Shown in pieces: positions 24,001 to 39,000 of a DNA stretch of 64,000 bases. A program made the translations under genes and the position numbers. This stretch comes from Trileptium ribeirensis (lineage: Eukaryota; Nematoda; Enoplea; Enoplida; Thoracostomopsidae). Where the stretch lies: the NCBI GenBank assembly GCA_030248225.1, contig JASANE010017530.1, positions 62,001 to 126,000 on the forward strand. The letters are read 5' to 3'. How positions within the stretch are numbered: position 1 is the first letter of the stretch; the number at the start of each line of letters is the position of its first letter. Below the pieces are notes generated by a model, which saw only the letters and a list, made by a program, of their open reading frames with translations, was not told the origin of the DNA and searched no databases.

Positions 24001-27000
24001 ACGAACCACTAAAGTTCGTTTTCTGTCCGTAAGTTAAAAGTATGTTTTTGAACTGCTGACGGGTCAATGTGGCGATGAATTTGAGTAGTCGGCGATAGAT
24101 CTGGCCTTGCTCTGGTTGATTAAAGTCGGTCAAGACAAACAGAAAGTGAAGGATTTTGTGAGCGAATGCAGCCGAACAGTTATGATGCTGCAAGTCGTGA
24201 TCAGTTGGTAATAAGTCAAGTCGTGATGCAAGTTCTTTGAAGAAAAGCTATTGAATCGGAATGATGTCAGATATGTTGAACATAGATTTTACGCTACTGT
24301 CACAGTCACCATAACGAAGAAGTGCTCAAACGTAATGCTCCTTTCTCAAATGATCATAACGATACCTTATAGACTGTGCAAGATGTTCAGCTCGCATGCG
24401 AAAGCTGTACGGTTTCGGCTTATTAGTCATGATGTCAGATTTACCGAAGTTTTTATATATCAGAGGCAAGAAAGATTGAAGAGTAGACACAAAAGACCTA
24501 GAGGAGAGTGACCCCAAGATAGTAAATTTAAATAATAAATTAAATTAATAAATAAATATAATAAATTAATTACACCCTTAATTTCATCTGAAATAAGGTA
24601 AGATAAAATATATAAAACCCGAAAGTAATATAATAATAGTACCAAAATCAGTAAATAAATTCATCAGAGTTTTATCTGCGTACTCGTATTAGTGCTTAGC
24701 TATACTTGCGACGAGGTCTGAGGTGATACCGACATGGACCATTAGTTTTCAACGTAGGTGCATCTATGCCAATTGCAACATTCTCAGAAACTGGAATATG
24801 TACGGGAGCAACATCAGTCTCAGAAGTACCTGGTGGTGCTAAGTTTGAGCGTGGAACATAAGGGCCATAATAGCGCTTCATGTGCGTAACGTTGACTCGG
24901 TAACTAGATTTATCTGAGAAGTCACAGGGTCGAATCAGAACTGTGATTGGATTTACATCTAGAATTCTATAGGGTCTTTTCCACGGGTGTCCCAGTTTTG
25001 TAGCTAAGCCTTTAGTTCCTTTTAGTCTGAAAAGTAGAACCCGATCTCCAACAGCAATAGCGTGGTCTTTAGTATTGCGATCGTTGCAAGATTTCTGCTT
25101 TGTTTGTGACTTGACAATTGCTTTTAGTGTAGTTTTCCAAGCAAAAGATAATTTCTAGTTACCTCACTCGCATAGTTTCTGCTCATAGGAAATAGTGCAA
25201 CGTCAGACGGTAAGTAAGGATCTCGCCCGAATAGTAAGTAAAAGGGGTTTTTGTTAGTGGATTCTGGGACGCTAGCCCTGTATGCAAAAAATAACATATG
25301 GAAGTTATTTATCCCAGTCATTTTGCTGTGCTTTTGCTTATACATAGATAGCATGTTTGACATTGTGTGATTAAATTTTTCTAAAGTATCAAAACATAAT
25401 TTAAAATATTCTTAGGAATACAAAATAGCTATTGTTATTCATTGTTTTAGAAATATTTTACATTCAAATTATTATATAAATCATTCACTATCGATTCATT
25501 CAGATAGCCGGTAATTTCTGTATATAAGCACGGTACTTATGATGCGGCGCCCTTCGGATGATTTTACGTTACCTAATGTCGTGTTTGATATCTAGTACTA
25601 TTAAATTATTTAACGTTATTTTATGCTTTCATTTATTACACTTTCGTTGCCTGCTTTTAGTCTCGGGCAAGCATTCATTCCAGTGTTACAGTAAATAATT
25701 TATACTAAATTTATAATTACGATATTTACTTAATTTTTGTATAATCTAATTATACTAACTTAACAATAATTTAGTTACATAGTATTGATTTAATAAATAT
25801 ATAAATACACTATATTTTAATATTAACTCTATAATTACACTAACTTAATTTTATATTATAATTATATTATAATACTTATTTATAATTATATACGTACATA
25901 TTTATATATGCATAATTTATTTACTTACCACCAGGGAGTAACCGGAATTCCGATTCCGGTGAAGATCGTGTTCCGGTTGCGGTTCCGGCAAAAGGCAAAA
26001 ACCGTACCGCAACCGAAATTTCAGTTTGAAAATTTTGTTTAAAATTGTTCACATTTTTTGCTTCATCTGTGGCACAATCATACGTTAAATATATACACAA
26101 TGATCAAGTTCCAACACAACCAAACAAAAAAGACTAACTCAGCAAATTACCCTGTGAAACGTAAGTAGGACACAATTTCAGTAAAAATTTTTCATCTTCA
26201 CACGGTATGAATTTGTTAACGAAACAAAGCTACGTCGATGCCTGTAGCAGCTTACCCATTCAGAAATCTGTGGTATAAGTTAGAATTGATCCGGTCCAAC
26301 TTGATATACATAATAGTGCACGGATTATTAAAGTACTTAGCTGCAACCTTGGCTAATATATATTGCGTGAAGCATCCACTATTGCGCTTATGACTTTGTA
26401 GTCAGTCTACATTGGAATAACGTAACATAACTGCGTTCTTGGGAACGAACTGCATGTATTGAAACGGTGCGAGCAGTATGACAGTTTGTCTCATTTATAG
26501 CATTCTGGTCAGTCAAAAATCATCATCATCATCTAATTGATTTCTCCTGGTTGCTTAACGCTAGCCTGAACAGTGTGTCTGTCCCACGTTCAGAAAATTA
26601 TGTATAGTATACCTTTTTTCTTTTAGAATTATAAACCAATAATTTTAATTTTCCTACGGAATAAGATGTAACGAACGTATGTCTACTAAAGGAAGGCGAT
26701 TGTAGGCAGAGCAAAATTGTCTAGTCTAAGCTCCATTCGTTACAAGGACATTCAGTTTGACGCAGGTTACGCAAGCCTGTATACCGGAAGGCAGTTTTTC
26801 GATGGGACTCCAAAACCCGACATCTTGATCCATAAATAAAAGGTTCCTCAGCCTCTTCAAAGTCCCATTGAGGCGATCATTTTAAATCCACAGTGTCTTC
26901 ATTTCGTCCTTGATATGCTTTACTATATATAAGTTTCGAAGGCTAGGTTCCGGTTCCGAATGCGGCTTAAATGGACGGTTCCAGTTATTCCCTGCTTACT

Positions 27001-30000
27001 ACATATATACATATAAAGGGCGGCTGTCACGGTACAAGATAAGCATGGTGCATATTTTAGAAAAGCAAAAGACACGGGAAGTGGCTCCTAATTCCATACC
27101 CAGGGGGCTAATCGAGGCAATGACCTCAGACTGTGCTCCTCAAGCCGAACATTTTGATACCCGAAATCATGGATGTTAGACGAAGAAGGCGAAACCGGGC
27201 TCTCAAGGGAGCGTATCCAGGTTTACAACCCATTAGAAAAAATCGAGCATTTAATTGCTTTAACACTTATTTGGGCTGTATTCTTGAGACCAGTGAGTTG
27301 CATTTATGGATCCGGTCCGATGTGGGGAACACGACGATTCGTGACATGCCCATCGAGAAAATTTCCGTAATTTTCATGGGGGTACTGTACCCAAGGTGTG
27401 CACAGCGGTTCATACCGGATCCAAATCAAACCCTAGAGTAGGGGGAACGTTATTATAATTTTCATATCAACTAATATTAAGTAACTAATAGAATAATTAT
27501 TTCTAACTCACCCAAATAACCAAATTACGAAACGAGACTCAGTTATTCCTCAATGCGTCCGTGAATTTTGAACGGATTTGTAGGGATGGCGGTAATTGAA
27601 AAGACCGATAAGTTCTGTGCCAGAAATGTCTAAAAATTGCTGCTATAAATCCTAAGCCGTTGCAGAGTTATAGGGCGGAACAGCCATCTCCCTCAATTCC
27701 GTGATTCGGAACTGACAGTATAAAAGTCATTTTGTTTATTAAAGTTTTTTTGCTTTCCCCAGTGAAAATGATCACTCGGGGACTTGATATTTTATGTTTT
27801 GTACTTACAAATTTCAAATTTTCCTGAAATTTACTGTACGCTGCACGGCGTACAGCTACATCTTGGTATACTTTTTCCACTGGTAGAAGCAGTCGAGACT
27901 GGTAGCAGTCGAGACTGGTTCCTTACAATACTGATTTTCCTCACTCCAGCCAAAAGTTACTCTTTTCTATCACCTAGAGTCATGACATATTTTTACGGCA
28001 AATACAAACTACAAAGTCAAATAGTATAAGTGCAGATCGCGGATCGGGGCTGGTAAGGTAACAAGAGATACTTCAGCAAACCCGAACGGCAGTACACGTT
28101 AAATACATAATAATATCCAATTACAACATTGCATAATCATTACAGATAGAGACCAGAGTAAGATTCCACAAATAAAGGCTGTGGGTCGAGATCGACAAGG
28201 CACCAGGATGTTTCCTACCAAACTCGACCGACCAGAAACATATTAATTATATGCGAATTATTATTGTAATGAACAAGTACATTATGCAAGTTTCGCAATA
28301 TGCAACATTGACAGATGTGTCAATAACAATCATGAAATCACTAACAAACGATACCATAAAGGAACAAATCAAAATGGTTCGTATTCTCTTTATAGAGTTA
28401 CCATATAATCAAAAATCGTGCATCTACGTACATAAATCAAGTATTCGACCAATATTCATACTATCACGACAATAGGCAATCGACAAATCATACAATTACA
28501 ACTATAGAGGCAATGGCAACAATTATAGGTCATATAATTATAGTCTGGTTATACGATAATACATGCACATAACGCCAAGGTCATCAAAGTCAGAAGTATT
28601 CGACAAATTTATGCTCGATCATATACACAAATGTACTCGCTCAGGGAAGGGGAAACTTTGACTTCTTGTTTAGGACCATCGATTAACACTTGCACATAAT
28701 ACTTTCAGGCTATAAAACGGGCTTATAACTTTAAGCCACTAATAATATTTAAAAATGTTTAGTATACAGAAGACATGAATTTAAGGACATTAACAAATTA
28801 TGAATTTAGCTGAACATGGGTGTTTTGAGTGTGCGGGGAGCGCGCACTGCATCATGCGCGCAAAAACATTTACTTCCCCGAAATTCAAAGTTAACCCCTG
28901 GAATTTTGCTAGGGTGATTGAATGCCAACTAGACCACGGTAGTTGCACCTATGTAGTGGTACACAGACTCTATCTTGGAGAGTCCGATTATATTTTCGAT
29001 TTGTAAATAAACATACTCACATTAGCTAGTGACCCGTCAGAAGGACTAGAACATGCGCCACAGCATATTCCACGCTTTTTGGCCAATGTCATTTTGGCAT
29101 CATGTTCACGATAGGCGATTGGAAGGCCAGTTTTGTTAACCATCCAAAACGGACAAAACAGCGTCAAATCAAGGCTTCCATTCTTCAATATAGCATGAAC
29201 AGCAAATTCCTGTAAATATAGTGTTTTATCATAAATACCAAAAGTGCACAGCACAATCACGACGAGAGGCACCGGCTGAACAATTGGTATATAAAATAAA
29301 TGCTGACCAATATTTTATTAGCACAATATTTTACTTTTATGATTAAAAGAAATGATTGCTATCCATATTTACACGCGAATTTTGCGATAACTAACGAGCA
29401 ATAAATCTATTAAGATAACTAGCTATACCTTCCAAAAGTATTAAGTAAACGCACCACCAGTAACCACGTATAAAACACTGTTAAATCCAAGCGACAAAAA
29501 TTGCAGCAACATGTGCGTAACCAGCCAAATAGAAGAATATAAAGTAGAAACATGGAAGTAGAGCATCAAAGTCAGTCAGACACTGCACAGCAAAAACGAC
29601 ACCTCATTCATGACATTAGCATACGAAAGATACAATGAGTAATATTATTATACAAATTTTGACCAAGACATCATAATGATTTAGACTAACCATTCGCATG
29701 CCGTCTTCCGCAAGAAACGTTCGTGTTGTCATTTCTTCGGGCTCTTTCACTGTCTTGAAGTTGCATATCCACTTCTTTCCATTGAAGTCTACCATCTAAA
29801 CGGTAAAAATGTGAACAGTTAATACCAGTAACAGGCAAAGTAAAGAGAAACGGGCCCCAGTTTGGCTACTCTGCCCATATTGACGATTTTGTATATCCAA
29901 ATTTAGAGTTCAAAGCCCGCTTAAAGTCCCATGACAATTATACAGCGGCAGTACTTCAATGACAAAGCTACGGTCATTTTAATACACTAGTAACTCTATC

Positions 30001-33000
30001 CAGATTGCATAATGTAGTGAAGCATAGTTACACCTACGCCTCTTGCGTGCACAGCCAATCAGCTCTCGGTAGCATACGTCGATATGCTATATGTGGATAT
30101 CACACAATACCGCACAAGTTAGAACAAAACTAATACGGCAATAAGTTTCTCATGCCCCAAAACCCCCAAGTTCAAGCTATCAGCCTCCCAGGACTAACAG
30201 TAAAATTTTTGGGTCGATGAACCATGGCAGCACCATATCCCTGTACCAGAGAGCAACCGAAATTCCGGTTCCGGCGAAAATCGTGTTCCAGTTGCGGTTC
30301 CGGCAAAGGGCAAAAACCATACCGGAACCGGAATTCCGGTTTAAAAATGTTGTTTGAAATTTTCCACGTTTTTTGCATCATCCTGTAATCCAAACATATG
30401 TAATATATATTATACAATGATCAAGCTCCAATACAACCAAGCAAAAGAAAAGATTAACTAACCAATTTGCCGTGTGAAACGTAAGTAGGGCACATAATTT
30501 GAGCAGGAATTTTTCATAATAACCTGCAGGATTTTGTTAAATCAAAGCCAGGTCGATGCTTGTAGCAGCTATTTTACACATCCAGAAGTCTGTGGGATAC
30601 GTTTTCATTAAACCGGTCCAACTCGGTAACAGAGTATGGCTTACGCAGAAGTACTTAGGGTATGCTTGGCTAACATAAATTGCGTCAAGCACCCGCCAGA
30701 TCTTGGTAAATCAGTCTAAATTGAAGTAAACTAACGTTATCTGCAACGCAGCTAGAAACTGCTTTCTTGGCAATGAACTGTATTTATTGAAACTGTGCGA
30801 GCCGCATCACAGTGCGTCTCATTTACAGCATTCTGATTAGAAAGTTATCATCATTATGATCTAACTGACGGACACTGTTTGTCCAACGCTAGCCTAAACA
30901 GTATCTCTGACCACTGATCAGAAAATTATCTTCTATCTATTATTTTCTCTTAGAATCATATAAACCAATAATTTTAAGTTTCCTACAGAAGAACATGCAA
31001 CAAACGTGTAGTAAAGGGAGGCGACTGGAGACAGAGCGAAAGTGTGTATTCTACGCTCCAAGCTTTGTAAGCACATTCGATTATACGCAATGGTGTATAG
31101 TGGAAGACATTTTTTGCTCTGAATGTCCAAAACCGACATATTTGATCGATAAATAAACATTATTAGCTTCCTCAGTCTCTTTAAAGTTTCAGAAAGGCAA
31201 TAATACCATCGCAATACATTAAGTTTAATGTAAAAATAATTTTTAATGCATTTTAAATCCACTATACCTTCATTTCTTCCATCATCTGTTTTACTATATA
31301 TAAATTTCGAAGACCAGGTTCCGGTTCCGGATCCGGTTTAAATGGACGGTTCCGGTTGCTGGTTCCGGTAAATTTCGGTTCCGGTTATTCCCTGCCCTGT
31401 ACCCATAGAACCATGGACCGCAGAACAAAATCAACACCAGCAATGATTTTACCATGCCCAAAAACTCCCAAGTAAAACTTTTCAGCCGCCCAGGACGCCA
31501 GAACAAATTTTCGAATTTTGGGTTGAGGAACCACGGGGTGCCATACCTCAAACCCATTGAACCGGAACCTTAACCGAAAAACAAAAAAGGGGCATCGGCA
31601 TTTATCATTTTACTATAAATAATACCAAGCATAGAAAAAATTCGAAAGATAAGATAAAAATAACCTTGCTTCCGTGAAGGGTACTAAAATGAGGTAAAAA
31701 CCTTTATTTTGCTCTCTAACCTCCATACCCCCGTGCCCATGGATCACATAGCAAAACCAACAACGACAATGAGCTTAGCATGCCTGAAAACATCATGTGA
31801 AAATTTTTAGCTGCCCAGGACTTCAGAACTAATTTTCGAATTTTGGGTCGAGGAACTACTGGGAAAGGCATCGGCATTTATCATTTTACTATGAAATAAA
31901 ACTAACCAAAGAAAAAAATTCGAAAATTAAGATAAAAATAACCTTGCTTACGTGAAGGGTACTAAAATGGGGTAAAACATCCTCATTTTGACCTCTGACC
32001 CCGAACCATGGGGCGTCATACCTCCGTACGCATAGAACAATGGATCACAGAGCAAAACCAGCACCGGAAATGATTTTCAAATGCCCGAAAACCCCCAGGT
32101 GAAACTTATCAGCCGCCCAAGACGTCAGAACAAATTTTCAAATTTTGGGTCGAGGAACCATTGGGGCGCCATACCCCGTACCTCAAACACCATATAAATC
32201 CAGAACCGGAGCCTTAATCGAAAAACAAAAAAAGAGGCATCGGCATTGGTTATTTTACTATGAAAATAACCTTGCTTCCGTGAAGGGTACTAAAATGGGG
32301 TAAAAAACGACATTTTGACCCCGGAACCAGACCACAAATCAAAAAACGCTCTGGGACGGTAAATCGACCATTCCGGTTTCAATGAGCCCAAGATCATGAA
32401 AATCGGTTAAGTCTTTCCCGAGTTATGCCCGATCACACACACACGCACAGACGGAATTTAAAAGATTTCACCCCTGCAACTACATACAATCTCTACTACG
32501 TTCTGATAACAAAACAGCAGAACTCTTCCAATGATCAAAAAGACAAAGCCTGTATTTCAATGACCAAAAAGACAAAAATTTTCAAATTTGTAAATCACAA
32601 ATTTTAAGAAAAATTATAATTTAGAGAGTGATTTTTACAGAGTAAGGCCCTTAAGTATTGCCTTTTGATGTATACCATAAAAATATAATAGCTTTTATTG
32701 TATTTAGTAACAACGAAAACCTATAGATACGTTTGATTGACCTACATGGTACATCTGAATTGAAAATGTGCCGAAATGTGACTATTTTTGCTACCAAAAT
32801 TTATCAAATTTTTCTCCGGCGCCGTCTCGCAGGATTAACAACACAGCCAATATGATACTAAAGCAATGAAATAGACTTTTTAACAGGTTAAATAATTTTA
32901 TAACGCTATAGTTCACCCGCAACAAGTAAAAACTTGCTTCGTAAAAATTTTGAAATTTTCATTTTGGGGTAGTTTTCAAACTGTAACTTACAGCTCGAAA

Positions 33001-36000
33001 AGGCATCTCTGGCAAAAAAACTTGTAACACTCGATGACGGATTCTGTATGATGGTACCCGATTTTCGACGCAAAGCATCTATCTCGAGATATAGGTCGCG
33101 ATAGATAGATACCTGGATGGCCAAAATTCAAAAATGTGCCTTTGACCCATTGGGGCCCATTTTAATTCGGAAGATATAGTTGTCGGCTTTAGTTTTTAAT
33201 GAAAGGCCACAAATAGCTTGAATTTGTGATCAAATAAAAAATTGTGACAATCCATCCATCTGGTGAGGAGTTATGGTCTCCATACATGGACAAAAGAAAT
33301 ATTTTGCGATTTTTGGAACCTCCTTTCTCTCCGTTTCAGTTATTATTAATGCTTGAAGACTGCTTATCACAATTTAATTATAAAATTAAAATCGTATCAT
33401 AAGATGCAAAAAAAAAGTCACGTTCTCTATAATTTGATACCATTCCTTCAGCGTTTCCAACAAATATGCACTCGTGTTATCGAGTTCTAAGAGTGTTTCC
33501 TATTTAGTTGGGGCACACTACGAATTCTGTTGCGCATGTTAGCACATATCAGATAGTAAAAAACGGTAAATCTTTATGCGGTCAAGCACGTGCGCTTGAG
33601 CTAGTATCGTGATATGAAACTATTTGAATCGTATGAACTGAATATTTGCACGCAACTTCGGAGCCATATTTACTAGTAGGGAAGTTGTCCTCTATGCTAT
33701 AAATAAACTATCTGTCACCCAAAAACCAACTTGTCCATTAAGGGCATCATATAGGAGCTGACAACGAAATTTGACCATTTTTTGGTAATCTAGAGTATTT
33801 TGTGGGGCTAGAAAAGCCAAAATCATAGTTAGGATGTCCAATAAAGAAACTTAACTTTCTCCGACCTAGTATCTGTCACCCAACACCAATTTGCCCAGCC
33901 AAAATTAATTTAGGGGCTTCAAACAGGAGTTGAACGCAAAATTTGGCCATTTTGAGGGTAAATTAGGGTATTTTGCGGATTTAGCAGAGCCAATATCATA
34001 GTTATACTGTCCAAAAAATAAAGCTGACCTTCCCCATCCTAGTATATATCACCCAAATACCAATTTATACAGCCAAAATTAATTTAAGGGCGTCAAACAG
34101 GAGCTGACAGTGAAATTTGGCGATTTTGGGATGAAATTAGGGCATTTGGGGGTGGCTGGGGGGGGGGGGTAAGGTAATTGAGCCAAAATTATGGTTAGGC
34201 TGGCTAAACAATAAACCTGACCTCCCTCAAGCACGAATTTACTTAGCTAAAATTAATTTGAGGGCATCAAACATGAGTTAAGATCAAAATTTGGGCTTTT
34301 GGAAAGCTATTACATCCAATAATTGGGTTTTTGACCGCTAAAAATGTTTCTCCTCCGCGAATGTTTAAGTTAGACATATGAATTTACGCAAAAAATATTG
34401 AGCAAGAAATGCACCTCAAGATTTTTTAACTTTAATCCCAAAATCGAGTTATGGTCGCAAAACCGGGAAAAATCAGATTTTTGGGACCAAAAACACCGGG
34501 CGTGCATCTGTTATAGCGGTACTACTGCACCAATTTTATAGATAGAGCCACGAAACCAGGTCAAAATAATGTCCAAAGAGGAGCAAATGAAATGAAGACT
34601 TTTTTGATATCATACCACGTTATCAAGTTATGATTGGAAATGTAAAAAGTTTCAGTGCAATCTACCCCCTATACTTTGTACATGTATAAAGCATAGGGAT
34701 TTTTGGCATAATGTTATGGCAGCGCTACAGAACTAACCACTGTGCCCATATTGCTAATTTTTTTGAAATTTTCGGCGTGAAAAGACCTTATAAATAGGCA
34801 TGGTGACAGCCCGGTGTCGGTCACGCAGCTTTCAGGGAAATAATAAAACTAAAATGGCAAATCTTCAAATAATGGTGTGTATACGCAAACCCGTAAAGAT
34901 ATCGAAAAAAATAAACAAACACCCAAACCAAAAAAACCTAGACACAAAAAGGCACCCACCAGATACCTACATAAATCATTATGTCCGACCGGAAAAAACA
35001 TGAATAAGACAAAATCCCACTTAATTTGCAGAATAAACATCACTGTAAATTATGGGTTCTCTTCGTTTCACTCAGAAATCCTTTGTGAGAGGTTGTGGTT
35101 TCTCTCCGGGAAACCACGGTTCTGAACCGCTAGATATTGTGGTGTAGTGTTAGGAGTAGTGATACTTAGTAACATTCAAAATCTGTTTAGACGTAACGTT
35201 TTAACATTCATTATTTCGTTGTTTCTGCGCTTAGTATGTTGGACCTTTAGAATAACGAAATACCGAATATGAAATTCATAGAAATGTAAATTTTCAAATT
35301 TTTTTATATAGCTAAGATAATTTTTTATCCGCTTCAAAGCGCAAATACAGCAAAGTGCTGTGTGTGACACATGTCTTGACAAAAATAACGTGAAACAGCT
35401 AGTTGCAATTTAACCGATTCACACCAAACTGTACAACCTCCTATTTCAAGGGTTTGATGATTTACCGTATTTAATACAAAAATTAGAGCACAATTGTCGC
35501 CAAATAAAGTTTATTAGCAGGCGCAAATAATTATGCAGCAGTAGAAACATATTGATGTCCTACCTCCACTTTGAAGCTGTTCACGCTTGGACAAACCGTG
35601 TATAACGGACGCCCTTGGCCACCTTCCAATGTGAATGGTTCTTCTTCCTGCCAAATAAAAATAGGTATTCTGTTGTGATAAGATCAACAAGCAATCTTGT
35701 CGGAAAATAAAAACATGGCTTCACACAATGTTCAACCAATATTATGAGAAATGAAAAATTCAACATGTAGATTCGACAATAGATATTAAATAAGCGAAAA
35801 AATGTAAAACTTACTGACTTATTGCTGCCATAACTACTGCTGCTCGTCTGGCCACCTCGCGGCAGATTTATAGACGCCAAATTGAGCTGCTGCTTTTCTA
35901 AACCTGGCTAGCCCAAAGTGGGGGTATTTTCAGCTGCCCCCCGGGATAACGGAGGTACCTCCCGGTTCAAAGCCCCCTGCTGAGAAAAATATACGTCTAA

Positions 36001-39000
36001 ACGCGACAAAATCCGGAAAAAAAATTGGCCCCCCGGCAGGTGAGCCGGGGGCTCCCGGCTAAAATTTCAGAGGTTTGCACTAGCCAGTGAACGTCACACT
36101 GTCGTCGTTTACGGCATGAATAACTGCGTCCAATTTAGAACTGTCAAACGGAGCATTTTTGCGAGTATAGGTGCGTGGCATCGTTTAATTTCTTGAGTTA
36201 CTATGATATACTGTAAACTTGTAAACAAAACATACGCTTATAAATCAAACCTGTTTAATATAAAATAATTGGAAATATATATTATGTGATACCTTGCTGT
36301 AACAGTACTAATTTCATTTAATTCGGGTGTTGGTCATGTCCCTATTCACATCAGCATCTATGCAAATTTGGATCATTTTCATAATTCACACCTCAATAGT
36401 ATAAGGATCAATCAGCGGGGGTCAAGGTTTACATAATCTCTGGGCAAAATAGCAAGGTATACTGTTGTAACCTAAAGTATTCGAAATACACACTCCGACC
36501 AGAGCTGTAGCATTAACTACTGAGGTCACACAAATTAGAGAAAAACGTAGGTTCTAGTTTAACACTCCTGGCTAGGTAATTACTGAGTATAATAACACTG
36601 ACTTACGTTGTAACATTTCCAATAAGCCTGAGTACTAGTTATGGCGGGTTAGAGCTGTAGATGTCTATGACAGCACAGTAGCAGACAATAATTGCGATAG
36701 TAACAAGAAGTTTTGTCCCTATTTACCCCATTGTTTTTTTCGCCCCATTTGACGGTATGTCACACAAAGTAGTACCTAGCAAGGACAAGCTAAAAAGCAT
36801 TGTTTGGTGCATAGTAAACCTTGGCTAAGCATCATTAAATCATGTTACACCAAAACAAAGAACTCCATATGAATGCCGAAAGAAGCTTAAACATTGCGAA
36901 AAGATATTCAACAAAATGCTGCTTTCCGTTATACAAAATAAATCTTACTGCGTCCACTAAAAATAATATGTTATAATAATATGCAGTATAATTTGAGCAC
37001 ATCCTACAGTCAAAGAAAAGACAGTATACACAACGCTTTTGGGATACTCCTCAAATTACAGCAAACAAAGTACATAACAGCATTATATTTTCAGCCTTTA
37101 AATAGTCTTCAACCAAGGGCGTGGCGCCTTTCTGGAAAATTGGACTAATTTCAGCAAAATAAATGTTTTGGCACCACTTCTGGTGCGAAGTATAATCAAT
37201 AAACTACAGTGACGGAAAAAAGTATATAATGTGCAGACGCGTAAGTACGCAATTTCGACTGCTCGTCTAGACATGGAATGATGACTGTGTCTGGATGCAG
37301 ACAGACACAATTTTGTCTGGACACGTGCGGACGCAATTTCTGTGTGCAGTTACTTTTATCCCTAAGTGTAATTGCGTGGTAGCGTTTAAGCAGTGCCGCG
37401 GCAAAAGTGTCCCCTGTACATCAGTATATATGTACAACGGGGTCAACGGAACAGTACAGACAACAGTGCCTGAAGCCCCCAATGCATATAGTATATGCAG
37501 TATAGACATCAGTGTCCGACAACCTCATATGCAATAAGATTTCCATTTTTGCATCAGTCATAAGGCCCCCTGAGGCCGGAGTCCCCTAAGTGAGGGTGGT
37601 TGCGGCGGCCATGTGTTTAAGTGAAGTGAAAACAAAGTCTAGCACTAATAACAAATACCGGTGGTGTTACGACGATTGACAGCGGCAGCATGTTGTTGAA
37701 GCTAACCGGCGGACGTAAATGTATCGTGTACGTTTGACTGATAACATTGGTTCTATTTGAATTTTCAAAGAAAGCTTTTTGCAATTCACCACATGCCTGA
37801 AACGTGTACAATAATTTTTCTCCTCTTGCAAAAGAAATTACATTCAATAATAGAACCGCTATAAAATTATATTTCCATAAATACTACACTATGCGTGCCT
37901 AGAACCGAAAATATCTCGGCCCAGAACACTTAGAAACAAAGAAAATACATATTCTGTGGAAACTGCACGTCACCCATATTAATAAAAACAATAATTATTA
38001 CATTTTCATAGATGAGGTAATAACGCCAAGCGATGTTTGAAAGTCAAACTGCATGTGATGGCTGCTGAAACGATGTTTATCGATAGTACATATTAATATC
38101 ATTGAATATTGAACCTTCGCTGCGCCTTCAGCACTAAAAATTTGCTTATTTTTACGTCTAAATTCTTTTTTGAATTTGTTTTGTCGGAACTAAGTGTTTT
38201 ATTGAACTGTATTTTTCGTTGTCGACAATTTCAATGTCAATGTCAGTGAAGTGGACATGTTAGAAGATTATGGAAGTCGGCAATAGGGTGAAATTTGGGC
38301 AAATAGGGGTCGTCGTAGTCCTTTCCACTTGTTACTGCAGTCCTTCACAATTTTTAGCTAACATTTGGAACGCTGAAATCACACGCCTTTGTATTACTGT
38401 ATGTGTAACAGATCCATGCTGGATCGTTACGAGATAGATTAATCCTGGCCACATACTAATGGCCAACATTTATGCATTCGGCCACGGATCTCTATCAAAA
38501 TTGGAACTCCAGCAACTATGGCTGCACGAAAGCGAAGCCTTTTACCCGCCCGCGTATGTATATGTAATTGGAACAGATTTGATAATCACTATATACAGAG
38601 CAAATCAGGAATCACTAGGCCCGATAGCTTCGCTATGTAACTATATGTATTTTCAGCACTTCAGTTTGCACCGCCGACATTTTCATGATCAGAACGGGTA
38701 TCATTACTATTTCAGGAATGGAAAATTGATGTATATTTATGGTTGTATTCGTCGTATTATACATCGTTTCCATTGATGTACTTGATTCTGTATATTATTA
38801 CTATTGCTGTGTTGTCGTATCGTACCATTTCTTTTTGCCATAAAGGCATCCATTTACGTATTTAACTCATGTCTATAACCATTATCGCATCCATTGTGGT
38901 GCATCTTTACATCATTGCTCCTGTACATACCTATTTGAATTGTTGTATCCTTGATATTTATAACTGTTAAGATGTATACGTCCGAGAGTAATTTGATTTT

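Noticed and set aside
24251..24511. 86-codon plus frame
   Set aside because: Antisense to the better-supported broken minus-strand pseudogene at 23,380-24,517.
30172..31557. Minus frames of 81-109 codons as proteins
   Set aside because: They read through the ends and interior of hAT copy B; the same reading in copy C is equally meaningless.
33711..34330. CRISPR-like array
   Set aside because: Units are adjacent, 160-175 bp and diverged, with no short constant repeat or unique spacers; a eukaryotic tandem array.
37267..37537. Two opposite 80-codon frames as genes
   Set aside because: Mirror frames over the same bases with no motif; likely repeat-derived.
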